Part shown: positions 7,751-16,019 of the stretch, piece after piece
How positions within the stretch are numbered: position 1 is the first letter of the stretch
How the letters are laid out: every line of letters begins with the position of its first letter
NCBI GenBank assembly: GCA_963797265.1
Contig: CAWCOY010000003.1
Coordinates: 124,001-188,000 of the forward strand
Length of the DNA: 64,000 nucleotides
DNA from: DASUPK01 sp963797265
GTDB taxonomy: Bacteria; Actinomycetota; Thermoleophilia; Solirubrobacterales; 70-9
Direction: 5' to 3'
Notes under the pieces: model-generated
What the model saw: the letters and a program-made list of their open reading frames with translations, nothing else
Databases searched by the model: none
What the model was told of the DNA's origin: nothing
Translations under genes and position numbers: made by a program

Positions 7751-8299
7751 TCACTCGTCGGGCGGCTCGGGCAGGTCCTCCCGAAAGCCGCCCCAGAGCT
7801 CAACGTCGATCAGCTCGCCGCCGTGGCGCACGTGCTCGCGCAGGACACCCTCCTGCTTCCAGCCGTTGTAGATGACGGCCTTCTTGGCCGCCTCGTTGTT
7901 GACGGGGATCCGGCCGTAGACCTTGTGGGCGCCGAACTCCTCGAACGCCTTCAGGTTCGTGAGCCGCTCCGCCTCGCGCCCCACCCCCCTGCCGCGCACG
8001 CGTTCGTCACCCATGATCGCCCCGAGCTCGGGCGCCGTCTGGCGATGCAGCCCGTAGAGCGCCGTGAAGCCGACCGGCTCGTCGATGCCCTCGACCTCGA
8101 CCGCCCACTTGCGGTCCTCCGCCTCCGGGTTCCTGGACTGCTCGATCGCGCGTTCCACCCAGCGCTCGGCATCCTCCTCGGTGAACTCGGCCTCGCGGTG
8201 CTCGAGCAGGTTCGCCGTCGCCGCCGGCGAGTTGAACCAGCGGCGAACGGCCTCGGCGTCCTCGGGCCGGAAGTCCCTCAGCGAGATGCCCCGGGCCAT
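7751..8299 (-). CDS. GNAT-family N-acetyltransferase (RimJ/RimL-like)
   Basis: This 182-residue protein has the RimJ/L-type GNAT layout: ISLRDFRPEDAEAVRRWF at the start, a central strand WAVEVEGIDEPVGFTAL, and the acetyl-CoA-binding turn RVRGRGVGREA near residue 125 (the R/Q-x-x-G-x-G/A loop). It ends with NEAAKKAVIYNGWKQEGVLREHV, typical of the family. The ATG overlaps the sugar transferase stop codon (TGATG-type), so the two are translationally coupled. This suggests it acetylates an amino sugar or a protein of the polysaccharide machinery; the acceptor is inferred from context only. Confidence 0.85.
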   Translation of the reverse strand: MARGISLRDFRPEDAEAVRRWFNSPAATANLLEHREAEFTEEDAERWVERAIEQSRNPEAEDRKWAVEVEGIDEPVGFTALYGLHRQTAPELGAIMGDERVRGRGVGREAERLTNLKAFEEFGAHKVYGRIPVNNEAAKKAVIYNGWKQEGVLREHVRHGGELIDVELWGGFREDLPEPPDE

Positions 8300-9018
8300 C
8301 AGCGGTCGCCAGCGCGCTCGCGCTCCGCCGCCTGCCGCAGCGGGGACTCGGGTGGGGAGCCCGCATAGGGATCCCTGGCGACGCTGCCAGCGCCCCCCCT
8401 GAGGGCCGCCGGGGTCCTGGCGAGGATCTTCAGGTCGAGCCAGAGTGAGCGATGCTCGACGTACCAGACGTCGAGCTCGATCCGCTCTTCCCAGGGGATT
8501 CCGGCACGCCCGTGGATCTGGGCCCAGCCGGTCACGCCCGGCCGCAAATCGAGGCGGCGCAGCTGGCGAGGCGTATAGAGCTCCACCTGGGCGGGAAGGG
8601 TTGCCCGGGGCCCGACGATCCGCATCTCGCCGCGAAGCACGTTGATCAGGTTGGGCAGCTCATCGAGGGAGTAGCGGCGGAGAAACCGGCCGACCCGGGT
8701 CACCCGCGGGTCGTCGGCCGTCACCGCCGTGCCGACACCGACAGGGTCCGCCCCCCGGCGCATCGTGCGGAGCTTGAAGAGCTCGAAGATCAAACCGTCC
8801 TTGCCGACCCGGCGCTGGCGGTAGAGGACAGGTCCCCGCGACTCGAGCTTGATCGCGATGGCCGCCACCAGCCACAGGGGCGAGAGCAGGACGAGACCGA
8901 CAACGGCGATCGCCACGTCCACCGCTCGCGGCAACCCCTTGCGAGGCCGGACCGGGGGCTCCGGAACGTCAAGGCGCTGCTGGGCAGCGCTCGGCACCTT
9001 GCCGTCTCCCTGGCTCAT
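8299..9018 (-). CDS. Polyprenyl-phosphate sugar-1-phosphate transferase (WbaP/ExoY type)
   Basis: The enzyme transfers a sugar phosphate to undecaprenyl phosphate to start a polysaccharide repeat unit. At 239 residues it is the short monotopic form without the polytopic N-terminal domain. The membrane helix lies at about 32-55. It is followed by the catalytic block: LESRGPVLYRQRRVGKDG, FELFKLRTMR, DDPRVTRVGRFLRRYSLDELPN (the DELPN signature), MRIVGPRATLP, and the conserved LRPGVTGWAQI. The ATG at 9018 overlaps the upstream glycosyltransferase stop as ATGA. Its position at the end of the GT run fits an operon building one polymer. Confidence 0.94.
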   Translation of the reverse strand: MSQGDGKVPSAAQQRLDVPEPPVRPRKGLPRAVDVAIAVVGLVLLSPLWLVAAIAIKLESRGPVLYRQRRVGKDGLIFELFKLRTMRRGADPVGVGTAVTADDPRVTRVGRFLRRYSLDELPNLINVLRGEMRIVGPRATLPAQVELYTPRQLRRLDLRPGVTGWAQIHGRAGIPWEERIELDVWYVEHRSLWLDLKILARTPAALRGGAGSVARDPYAGSPPESPLRQAAERERAGDR

Positions 9019-10145
9019 CGAGTGCCCTCCACCTTCTCCCAACCGATCGGGACGGCGCCGGCGCGGATCCGGTCCCAGAGCCCGACTGCGATGGAGGCGG
9101 TCACGGTCACGTAGTAGTAGGCGATCCGGAGGGGCAGCACGGGGATGAATCGCCCGAGGGCCGCGCCCAGCAGCAGAGCGAGCTGCAGCGCCATCGTGAC
9201 TACGTAGACCCAGCCGTGAGAGAGAAGCGGGACGTTCACCGCAAGCGCGATCAGGTGCAGCCACGGGGTCAGGTAGCGCAGCAGGCGGTGCGAGTAGATC
9301 TCCAGGGCGTAGGCGGGTCCGTAGCCGCGCGGGCTGAGCATCCCCCAACGCAGCATCACGTCCCAGAGCCCCCACATCATCCGCCGCTTGCGCTTGAACT
9401 CGCCCTCGACCGTGGGCGCCATCTTCTCCTCGGCGACGGCCGCGGGCTCGTAGACGGCGCGCCAGCCCCGCTTCGTCAGCTCGAATGGGAAGCCGATGTC
9501 CTGGCCCCGGCTCGCATCGAGCTCGATGTAGGCCTCGCGCCGAACCGCGTAGATCCCGCCATTCCCAGCGGTGATCCCGGCGAGCCGGGTCTCCATGGAG
9601 CGAACCGCCATCTCGTAGCGCCAGTAGAGGCCCTCCTGGTTGCCGCCCTCGCCCCCCTCGAAGCGCACCTGCCCACAGGCGTAGCCGACGCGCCCATCGG
9701 CGAACCGGTCGACGAGGCGGCGCAGGGCGTCCGGTCGCCAATAGCTGTTCGCGTCTGAGAAGGCGAGGATCTCGCCCGTCGCTCCTCGGACCGCCGCGTT
9801 GAGCGCGGCGACCTTGCCCCCGCGCGGCAGCTCCAGGACCTGATCGGCGCCCGCCGCGCGCGCCAGCTCGGTGGTCCGGTCGGCCGAGCCATCCGAGGCG
9901 ACGATGACCTCGAGCCGGTCCGCCGGGTAGTCGAGGGCTCTCGCGTCGCCAAGCTTGCGCTCGATGACGAGCTCCTCGTCGTGAGCGGGGACGATCAGGC
10001 TGACACGTGGCAGGTCGCCGTTCCCCTCAGGAGCCGGACCGCGCTCGCCGAACAGCGCGACGAGCGCGCGGAGCAGGATCGGATACCCCACGTGCGCGTA
10101 GACGATCAGGACGACGGCCGCCCAGAAGACGATTTCGAGTGCCAT
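9015..10145 (-). CDS. Membrane glycosyltransferase, family 2
   Basis: This GT2 enzyme of about 376 residues has an N-terminal membrane helix (MALEIVFWAAVVLIVYAHVG), then the GT-A domain (about 45-260) with VSLIVPAHDEE, IVASDGSADRT (first DxD-type Asp), FSDANSYW (DAN) and the processive-type QDIGFPFEL and KRRMMWGLW (RxxW-like) motifs, and about three C-terminal membrane helices. It is like cellulose- or hyaluronan-synthase relatives rather than a soluble transferase. ATG 10145 is preferred to GTG 10184 because the hydrophobic helix starts there and the longer form would overlap the upstream gene. The product sugar is unknown. Confidence 0.88.
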   Translation of the reverse strand: MALEIVFWAAVVLIVYAHVGYPILLRALVALFGERGPAPEGNGDLPRVSLIVPAHDEELVIERKLGDARALDYPADRLEVIVASDGSADRTTELARAAGADQVLELPRGGKVAALNAAVRGATGEILAFSDANSYWRPDALRRLVDRFADGRVGYACGQVRFEGGEGGNQEGLYWRYEMAVRSMETRLAGITAGNGGIYAVRREAYIELDASRGQDIGFPFELTKRGWRAVYEPAAVAEEKMAPTVEGEFKRKRRMMWGLWDVMLRWGMLSPRGYGPAYALEIYSHRLLRYLTPWLHLIALAVNVPLLSHGWVYVVTMALQLALLLGAALGRFIPVLPLRIAYYYVTVTASIAVGLWDRIRAGAVPIGWEKVEGTR

Positions 10146-10170
10146 GGCGGGGATTATCGGCTGACCGCGG

Positions 10171-11286
10171 TCATCCCCGCTCACCGAGCAGATCGCGATA
10201 CAGCGCCATCGTTTGATCGCCGATCCGCTCCCAGGAGTACCTCGTCGCCGCCGCCTTCGCCGCTGCGGCCGCGAGGGAGTCTCGGGCGTCAGGGTCGGCG
10301 AGCAGCTCGCGGAGCGTCTCCGCGAGGGCGTTTGGATCCTCGGGCGGCACCAGCCGCGCGGCCCCCTGCTCGGCGACCTCCGGGAAGCCGCCGACCGCGC
10401 TCAGCACCAGCGGCCGGCCGAACGCCAGCGCGGTGTAGAGGACTCCCGACTGCTCGATGCTCCGGTAAGGCAGAACCGCCAGGTCGGCGCGGCGCATGAA
10501 CGCCGGGATCTCCGGGTCGGTGACGAAGCGGTCGACGAATCGGACCGTGCCCGGAGCCTGCCGGGCCAGCTCGCGGAGCTCATCCATCGGCATGCGGGGC
10601 ATCCCGACCACCCAGAGTTCCGCGCCCTCGACTTGCCGGAACGCCTGGAGCAGGACGTCGGTTCCCTTGTAGGGCCGCACGAGGCCGAATGCCAGGATCA
10701 CCGGTCCCTCTACTTCGCGAAGCTCGGCGGGAAGCGGCTCCTCGTCCTCCTGGCGTGTCAGATAGCCGAAGGCGCCGTGCGGGATCACCCGCAGCTTCGC
10801 GGGCGGCACCTCGAAGTCGGTCGCCAGGCGCTTTGCGCCGTGCTCGCTGTGCACGACCACCGCATCCATCTCCGCGAGCAGGCCGGTCAGCGTTCGCGCG
10901 ATCCGGGTCCCAGCCTCGGGCAGCCGCCAGTGCATCGTGTAGATCCGGGGGCGCTTGGGAGCGAGCAGGCGACGGTCCAGCGCGGGGATGGGAAGCCACA
11001 TGTAGTGGACGAGGTCTGCGGCCTCGGCGACTCGGCGGAAGCGGAGCATGTCCGGGACGTGCTCAGCCGCGCGCAGCAGGCGTCGGCGCCGGGGGCCGAT
11101 GCCCTCACGTGACGAGCGCCGATAGAAGGCTTCGCGTACCCGATAGCCCCGCTCCTGAGGCACCGGCCCGTACGAGAAATGGGACGTGACCAGCTCGACC
11201 TCGGCTCCCGCGCGAGCGAGCGCGCCGGCGAGGGCGTGGTCATACGGTGGCGTGTAGGCCGCCGGATCGACGAGTTGGACGCGCAT
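10171..11286 (-). CDS. Glycosyltransferase, family 4
   Basis: This 371-residue GT-B enzyme starts with MRVQLVDPAAYTPPYDHALAGAL and ends with the Rossmann-type nucleotide-sugar site of GT4: AFGLVRPYKGTDVLLQAF (donor phosphate binding), ELWVVGMPRM, and PYRSIEQSGVLYTALAFGRPLV with the E-x7-E-like arrangement, followed by GGFPEVAEQG. No membrane helix is visible. It leads the five-gene minus-strand run ending with the FemAB-like gene. Another glycosyltransferase begins only 17 bases away on the opposite strand, so the divergent promoters are extremely compact. Confidence 0.92.
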   Translation of the reverse strand: MRVQLVDPAAYTPPYDHALAGALARAGAEVELVTSHFSYGPVPQERGYRVREAFYRRSSREGIGPRRRRLLRAAEHVPDMLRFRRVAEAADLVHYMWLPIPALDRRLLAPKRPRIYTMHWRLPEAGTRIARTLTGLLAEMDAVVVHSEHGAKRLATDFEVPPAKLRVIPHGAFGYLTRQEDEEPLPAELREVEGPVILAFGLVRPYKGTDVLLQAFRQVEGAELWVVGMPRMPMDELRELARQAPGTVRFVDRFVTDPEIPAFMRRADLAVLPYRSIEQSGVLYTALAFGRPLVLSAVGGFPEVAEQGAARLVPPEDPNALAETLRELLADPDARDSLAAAAAKAAATRYSWERIGDQTMALYRDLLGERG

Positions 11287-11303
11287 GGGCGAGCATTCTC
11301 GCC

Positions 11304-12239
11304 GTGCTGCTCTCCTACTGCGTGGTCAACACCAACGGGCGCGAGTTCCTGCTCGCCTGCCTGGAGGCGATCGAGCGCACGGTGCCGCCTGGCCTCGAGC
11401 ACGAAGTGCTGGTACTGGACAACGCCTCCGACGACGGCTCGGCGGATGCGGTCAGGGCCCTGGGTGGCGAGATCAGGTTGATAGGGCTCGACCGGCGCCA
11501 GGGCAAGGCGGCCAACGACTGCTGCCTGATCGAGGAGTCCCGCGGCGAGTTCTGCCTGCTGCTCAACGAGGACTCCGAGCTTCAGCCCGGCGCCGTTCCC
11601 GCCCTGGTGGGGGCACTGCGTGCGGACCGCCAGGCCGCGGTCGCCGGCGGGCAGCTCCTCTCTCCCCAAGGCCGGCCGGTGCCGTGCGCCTGGCGATTGC
11701 CGGGCATCGAGACCGCGCTCGCGGGGGCCCTGTTCCTGCATCGCCAGGTCACGGTCGAGAGCGGCGGCGACGCGACCCGGCCGGTCGGCTGGGTGCAGTC
11801 CAGCGCCATGCTCGTCCGGCGCGAGGCGGCTCTCGCCATCGGCGGCTTCGATCCCGGGTTCTTCGTCTACTCCGACGAGACCGACTTCTGCAAGCGGCTG
11901 GGCGACGCCGGCTGGCGGATCCTCTACGTGCCCTCGGCCCGGGCGATCCACCACGACCAGATGGCGCAGGATGCCGACGGAGCCGAGCGGCGGATCGTCG
12001 AGTACCACCGCGGCCGCGACCGCTACCTGCGCAAGCACCTTGGCCGGCCCCGTGCGGCGCTGCTGCGTCCGCTGCTCGCCCTCCCGTACCTGCTGCGGGC
12101 GGTGGCCGCGCTCGTGCTGCCCCGTCATTCCCCTCGGCGGTACTGGCTCCATGCCCGCCAGGCGCTGCTGCCGGGCCGCGGCGACGGCATCCGGGAGGCA
12201 GCGGAGGCTTACAACCGCCGCATGGAGCAACGCACGTGA
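11304..12239 (+). CDS. Glycosyltransferase, family 2 (rhamnosyl-type)
   Basis: This GT2 protein of about 311 residues shows VVNTNGREFLLACLEAI, VLDNASDDGSADAV, LLLNEDSELQPGAV (the metal-binding DSE in place of DxD), the acceptor-side SSAMLVRREA, and GFFVYSDETDFCKRLGDAGW with catalytic-base Asp/Glu residues. This is the pattern of bacterial rhamnosyltransferases and related wall-polymer GTs. GTG 11304 is chosen because the first beta strand (VLLSYCVVN) begins there; upstream in-frame starts at 11247 would run into the divergent GT4 gene. The stop codon overlaps the GTG of the next gene (GTGA). Confidence 0.87.
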   Translation: MLLSYCVVNTNGREFLLACLEAIERTVPPGLEHEVLVLDNASDDGSADAVRALGGEIRLIGLDRRQGKAANDCCLIEESRGEFCLLLNEDSELQPGAVPALVGALRADRQAAVAGGQLLSPQGRPVPCAWRLPGIETALAGALFLHRQVTVESGGDATRPVGWVQSSAMLVRREAALAIGGFDPGFFVYSDETDFCKRLGDAGWRILYVPSARAIHHDQMAQDADGAERRIVEYHRGRDRYLRKHLGRPRAALLRPLLALPYLLRAVAALVLPRHSPRRYWLHARQALLPGRGDGIREAAEAYNRRMEQRT

Positions 12240-13258
12240 GGATCCTCGAGGTCACCCAGATGTGGCCCAGCCCCGAGCACCCGGACCTGGGCAGCTTTCT
12301 GGTGCCGCTGACGCGTGAGCTGGAGGGGCTGGGCCACGAGGTCGAGGTCGCTTCGATCAGCCGCCGCGGCGGGTCCCCGACGGAGTATCTGACCTTGGTT
12401 CGCAAGGCCCGGACCGCCGCGGCGAACTTCCGGCCCGATGTCGTCTTCGCCCACTTCCTCTTCCCCGCCGGCGCGGCGGGGGCGCTCGCGGCACGCAAGG
12501 CGAATGTGCCGCTTGTTGCCATGGCCCACGGTCAGGACGTCGCCAACCTGGGGCGAATCCGCGGCGTCACCGCTGCCACCCGGTGGGTGGTTGGTCGCTC
12601 CTCCGCGGTGATCGCCAACTCCCGCTGGCTCGCCGGTCGGCTGACGGACAGGATTCCGGAGGCCGCGACGAAGATCGAGGTCGCCGACCTCGGCGTCGAC
12701 CTCGAGGCGTTCTCGCCCCGCCCGGCGCAGGAAGCCCGCCATCAGCTCGGCTGGGACGGCGAGGGCCCCGCCTTCCTCTCTGTGGGCTCGCTGATCGAGC
12801 GCAAGAACGTCGTCGCCCTCGCCGATGCCTTCGCCTCCCTCGGGCGGGGACGACTCGCCTTCGTCGGGGACGGGCCGCTGCGCCCAGCGCTCGAGGGAAG
12901 ACCAAGCGTCACCCTGACCGGACGGGTCCCGCAGTCGGATGTGCCCCGGTGGGTCGCCGCCTGCGACATCCTCTGTCAGCCCTCTTTGACCGAGCCCTTC
13001 GGCCAGGCGACCCTCGAGGCGATGGCGATGGAGCGGACCGTGGTCGCCACGAGCAACGGCGGGCCGCCCGAGTTCGTCACGCCCGAGGCCGGGGTGCTGG
13101 TCGATCCGCAGGACCCCGCCGCGCTGCCCCATGCCCTCGAGCTCGCGGCGAGCAAGCCCATGCCCAACCCCGCCGCGCGAGAGGCGGCGGCGCGGCACGA
13201 CGTCAAGCTGCAGGCCGCTCGCATGGCGGAGGTGCTGGTGCGCGCGGCACGTAGCTAG
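12236..13258 (+). CDS. Glycosyltransferase, family 4 (GT-B)
   Basis: This 340-residue GT-B protein begins with MRILEVTQMWPSPEHPDLGSF, then has PDVVFAHFLFPAGAAG and VAMAHGQDV in the acceptor half. In the donor half it has FLSVGSLIERKNVVALADA, LAFVGDGPLRPAL, and EPFGQATLEAMAMERTVVA, the E(x7)E motif that binds the nucleotide sugar. The start is GTG 12236, overlapping the preceding stop by 4 bases. The 3' end overlaps the convergent GT gene by 4 bases. It pairs with the upstream GT2 gene as a two-gene transcription unit. Confidence 0.92.
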   Translation: MRILEVTQMWPSPEHPDLGSFLVPLTRELEGLGHEVEVASISRRGGSPTEYLTLVRKARTAAANFRPDVVFAHFLFPAGAAGALAARKANVPLVAMAHGQDVANLGRIRGVTAATRWVVGRSSAVIANSRWLAGRLTDRIPEAATKIEVADLGVDLEAFSPRPAQEARHQLGWDGEGPAFLSVGSLIERKNVVALADAFASLGRGRLAFVGDGPLRPALEGRPSVTLTGRVPQSDVPRWVAACDILCQPSLTEPFGQATLEAMAMERTVVATSNGGPPEFVTPEAGVLVDPQDPAALPHALELAASKPMPNPAAREAAARHDVKLQAARMAEVLVRAARS

Positions 13259-14172
13259 GCGCCGCGGTGCATGGCCCGCTGCTGCTCCCGGTCGCTCACC
13301 GCCATCCAGAGCTCGCGGAAGCGCCGGTAGCGCTCCTCGTCGTCGAGCAGCGGGCGCGAGAAGCGGGCGCGAGCCCGCAGATATCGCAGCCACAGCCTGA
13401 TCCGGCCCGTTCGGCCCTCCTGGGGTGGCAGCACACCGAAGTAGCGCTCGCAGTAGTCGGACGCGTGGGTCGCGCGGTAGGCCAGTTCCCCCTCGCGGTA
13501 TTCGCGTACGTAAGAGAGCAGCGTGGCCATCTCGGTTGCGTCGTAGTGCTTGACCGCGGCGGCCGGTGCATAGCCCAGCCGGTCCCCGCGGTGGTCCAGC
13601 GTCGCGGCCATCGCGGTCTCGGCGAAGCATCCGAACCGATGCTCGAAGCTCCCGGCATCCAGGTAGGCGTCGCGGCGGATCGCGAAGCCGCGGATCGTCA
13701 CCTTTCGCCAGTCACCCTCGCGGCTCCACTCATCGAAGCCGTCCACGTACCAGCGGCACTCGCACTTCGCGATGCGGTTTGTGCTTCCTCCGTCGGTCGA
13801 GCGGATGCACGCTCCGGCGTACCTCGATTCGTTTTCGTTCAAATACTCGAGAAGCGAGGAGAGACAGCTCGGCTCGGCGACCGTGTGCCCCTCGGTGAAC
13901 AGGAGCCATCGCCCGCGGGCCGTTCGCGCGCCGTGATCGTGGAGCTCCAGCTCCCGAGAGGAGGGGAGCCTCAGGAGGCTGTCCTGGGCGCCGAGCAGAG
14001 GCCGGACCGCCTCCTCCACCTCGGACTCACGGCCGCTCCCGACCACGATCACCTCGTAGCGGTCGCGCGCCAGGTCCTGCCTGCGGGCCCAGCTCTCGAC
14101 GCCCTCCGGAGCGTGACCGTTGTGATCGATCAGCGTGAGCACGACCGAAAGCTGGGGGACGCGCGCCTCCAT
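13255..14172 (-). CDS. GT-A (family 2-like) glycosyltransferase
   Basis: This protein of about 305 residues has the GT-A beginning (LSVVLTLIDHNGHAPEG, YEVIVVGSGRESEVEEAV) and LLFTEGHTVAEP where the metal-binding site normally is; here it is TEGHT instead of DxD. This suggests altered chemistry or a non-catalytic role. Later it has RGFAIRRDAYLDAG and FGCFAETAMAATLDHRGD, which match the acceptor region of GT2 enzymes. ATG 14172 is chosen; a GTG at 14190 is possible. It is divergent from the PhyH-type oxygenase gene with 20 bases between. Confidence 0.72.
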   Translation of the reverse strand: MEARVPQLSVVLTLIDHNGHAPEGVESWARRQDLARDRYEVIVVGSGRESEVEEAVRPLLGAQDSLLRLPSSRELELHDHGARTARGRWLLFTEGHTVAEPSCLSSLLEYLNENESRYAGACIRSTDGGSTNRIAKCECRWYVDGFDEWSREGDWRKVTIRGFAIRRDAYLDAGSFEHRFGCFAETAMAATLDHRGDRLGYAPAAAVKHYDATEMATLLSYVREYREGELAYRATHASDYCERYFGVLPPQEGRTGRIRLWLRYLRARARFSRPLLDDEERYRRFRELWMAVSDREQQRAMHRGA

Positions 14173-14192
14173 AGCTATACCCTCGCGCATAG

Positions 14193-15107
14193 ATGCTCGA
14201 GGTCCGGGTCACGCAGGGAGAGCGCGACGCGGGACGGCTCGATCCCGAGAGCCTCCGCACAGCTGTCCTCCTCCTCCACACCGCCGGCTACGTCGTCCTG
14301 CGCGACGCCCTGCAGCGCGATCTCGTGGCGGGAGCGCGCGAGGCTTTCGACGACATCCTGCGCGACTGCATCGCCAGCCGGGAGGGAGAGGCCTGGTACC
14401 AGGTCTCGGCCCGACGCCAGGCAGTCTTCTGGGAGCGCGGAGCCCGCTGGCGGATCTTCCCGAAGCTGCGCCAGCCCCTGAGCGATCCCCGCCTGCTCGC
14501 CAATCCCCTCGTCGTCCCGATCCTCGATGAGCTCCTCGGGAGCGACTTCCGCTGCAAGTTCGTCTCCAGCGACACCTGCCTGAAGGGCTCAGCCCCGCAG
14601 GCACCCCACCGCGAGCTGGGGACCGGCGGGACGGCCGATCCGCTCGCCTACATCGTCAATGTGCCGCTCAGCCGGAACACCCGACGGAACGGGCCGCTCG
14701 AGGTCTGGCCGAACGGAACCCATCTGTGGAGCGATGCGGCGCTTGAGAGCGGCGGGATCTCGGACGAGGTCCAGGACGGCTCCAATCCCGCCCTGGAGGA
14801 GCTGGCGGCGCGGTTGCCCTCTGAGCGGCTGCTGCTCGAGCCCGGGAGCATCCTGATCCGCAACCCGGGAATGCTCCATCGCGGCACCCCCAACCGCACC
14901 CGGCGACCGCGGACTATGCTCACCGTCTGCTACCTGCGTAGGGAGTACGACTATGACTACGGCAGCACCGAGTACAACCTCGACTCCGAGCTCTTCGCCC
15001 GGCTCGACCCCAGCGTCCAGAGGCTCTTCCCGGTGCTCGCGACGGCTCACCAGCCCCGGCCGGTCAGCAGGAACCGGACCGCCCCCTCCAAGCAGCCCCT
15101 GGCGTAG
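14193..15107 (+). CDS. Phytanoyl-CoA dioxygenase (PhyH) family oxygenase
   Basis: This 304-residue protein fits the Fe(II)/2-oxoglutarate PhyH family. It has GYVVLRDALQRDLVAGAREAFD at about 30-50, LLGSDFRCKFVSSDT, then PQAPHRELG (first facial-triad His, about 136), NGPLEVWPNGTH, and LHRGTPNRTRRPR (second His and the Arg that would bind 2-oxoglutarate). The usual acidic ligand follows the pattern HxD; here it is HxE, so the triad may still work with Glu. TATACC lies 11 bases before the ATG. It lies inside the polysaccharide locus, so it could hydroxylate a sugar or lipid-linked precursor; that is inference. Its last 61 bases overlap the convergent glycosyltransferase gene. Confidence 0.8.
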   Translation: MLEVRVTQGERDAGRLDPESLRTAVLLLHTAGYVVLRDALQRDLVAGAREAFDDILRDCIASREGEAWYQVSARRQAVFWERGARWRIFPKLRQPLSDPRLLANPLVVPILDELLGSDFRCKFVSSDTCLKGSAPQAPHRELGTGGTADPLAYIVNVPLSRNTRRNGPLEVWPNGTHLWSDAALESGGISDEVQDGSNPALEELAARLPSERLLLEPGSILIRNPGMLHRGTPNRTRRPRTMLTVCYLRREYDYDYGSTEYNLDSELFARLDPSVQRLFPVLATAHQPRPVSRNRTAPSKQPLA

Positions 15108-15985
15108 CTGAGCCGGATCAGCCAGGTCGGGCGCTCGTCCTCGTAGCGGACGTAGCCCTCCTGGTAGCGCTCGAGCACCCCACGAAACACCCCGATCGCC
15201 CACGCGAGTCCCTCCAGGCGAGGGTGGGGTTGCGGCGCCTGGTCGAGGGCTCTCAGGAAGACGTCAGCCCGCCCGAAGCCCCGGTGCAACCGGCGTAGAT
15301 ACGCGAGTGTCATCCGCTCGGGTGGGATCACGTGCCGTAGGCGCAGCTCGGGCGAGTACCAGACCTGCCAGCCCGCCCCGCGGATCCTCAGCGAGATCTC
15401 GGTGTCCTCGCCGGCACCGAGGGTGCGCGGGCCGCGAGCGCGCAGCACCCCGTACTCGAGCCAGCCGCTGTCGACGATCGCCTCGCGTCGGAGCACGAGC
15501 CCGGCGCCGACGGGCATCCGCCATTCGCTGACCGGCATCAGACACGGGACCGGCCCGAGGTCCTGGCGAGCGAGGCTCTCGCCGTAGAGGTCGGCGAGAG
15601 GGCTTGGCGGCGCCTCCCAGACGAGCTCGTTCCTCCCGCCGAACGCACCGGCGCGCGGATTCGCCTTCGCGAACCGCACCGCCTGCGCTGCCCAATCGGG
15701 CGCCAGCAGGCAGTCGTCGTCCACCAACCCGATCAGCCGGCCCCTGCTCTCCCGGAGCCCGCGCCGCCGGGCGAAGGAGATGCCCAGCCTCCGCTCGCTG
15801 ACATAGCGCAGCCGCGGGATCCGCCCGCTCGCGCACCAGCGCCGCACGACAGCGGCGGTTCCATCCGTGCACCGATTGCCGACCACCAGCAGCTCCCAGC
15901 GGACGCTTGGCGGCAGCACCTGCCCCGCGATGCTCTCCAGCGCGCGATCGAGCATCCCCGCGTTGTTGTGGGTGCACACCAGCAC
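15047..15985 (-). CDS. Glycosyltransferase, family 2
   Basis: This 312-residue GT2 protein has every step of the family: LVCTHNNAGMLDRALESI, ELLVVGNRCTDGTAAVV, RRGLRESRGRLIGLVDDDCLLAPDW (DDD as metal site), GRNELVWEA, GAGLVLRREAI, and LGAGEDTEISLRIRGAGW (ED catalytic-base motif). It lacks membrane helices. GTG 15985 starts exactly at the first strand. The flippase gene is immediately upstream on the same strand (34 bases), so the two are probably co-transcribed. Its 3' end runs 61 bases into the PhyH gene on the other strand. Confidence 0.92.
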   Translation of the reverse strand: MLVCTHNNAGMLDRALESIAGQVLPPSVRWELLVVGNRCTDGTAAVVRRWCASGRIPRLRYVSERRLGISFARRRGLRESRGRLIGLVDDDCLLAPDWAAQAVRFAKANPRAGAFGGRNELVWEAPPSPLADLYGESLARQDLGPVPCLMPVSEWRMPVGAGLVLRREAIVDSGWLEYGVLRARGPRTLGAGEDTEISLRIRGAGWQVWYSPELRLRHVIPPERMTLAYLRRLHRGFGRADVFLRALDQAPQPHPRLEGLAWAIGVFRGVLERYQEGYVRYEDERPTWLIRLSYARGCLEGAVRFLLTGRGW

Positions 15986-16019
15986 GGTCAGGTCGTCGAG
16001 CCCGGAGATGCGGACCGCC

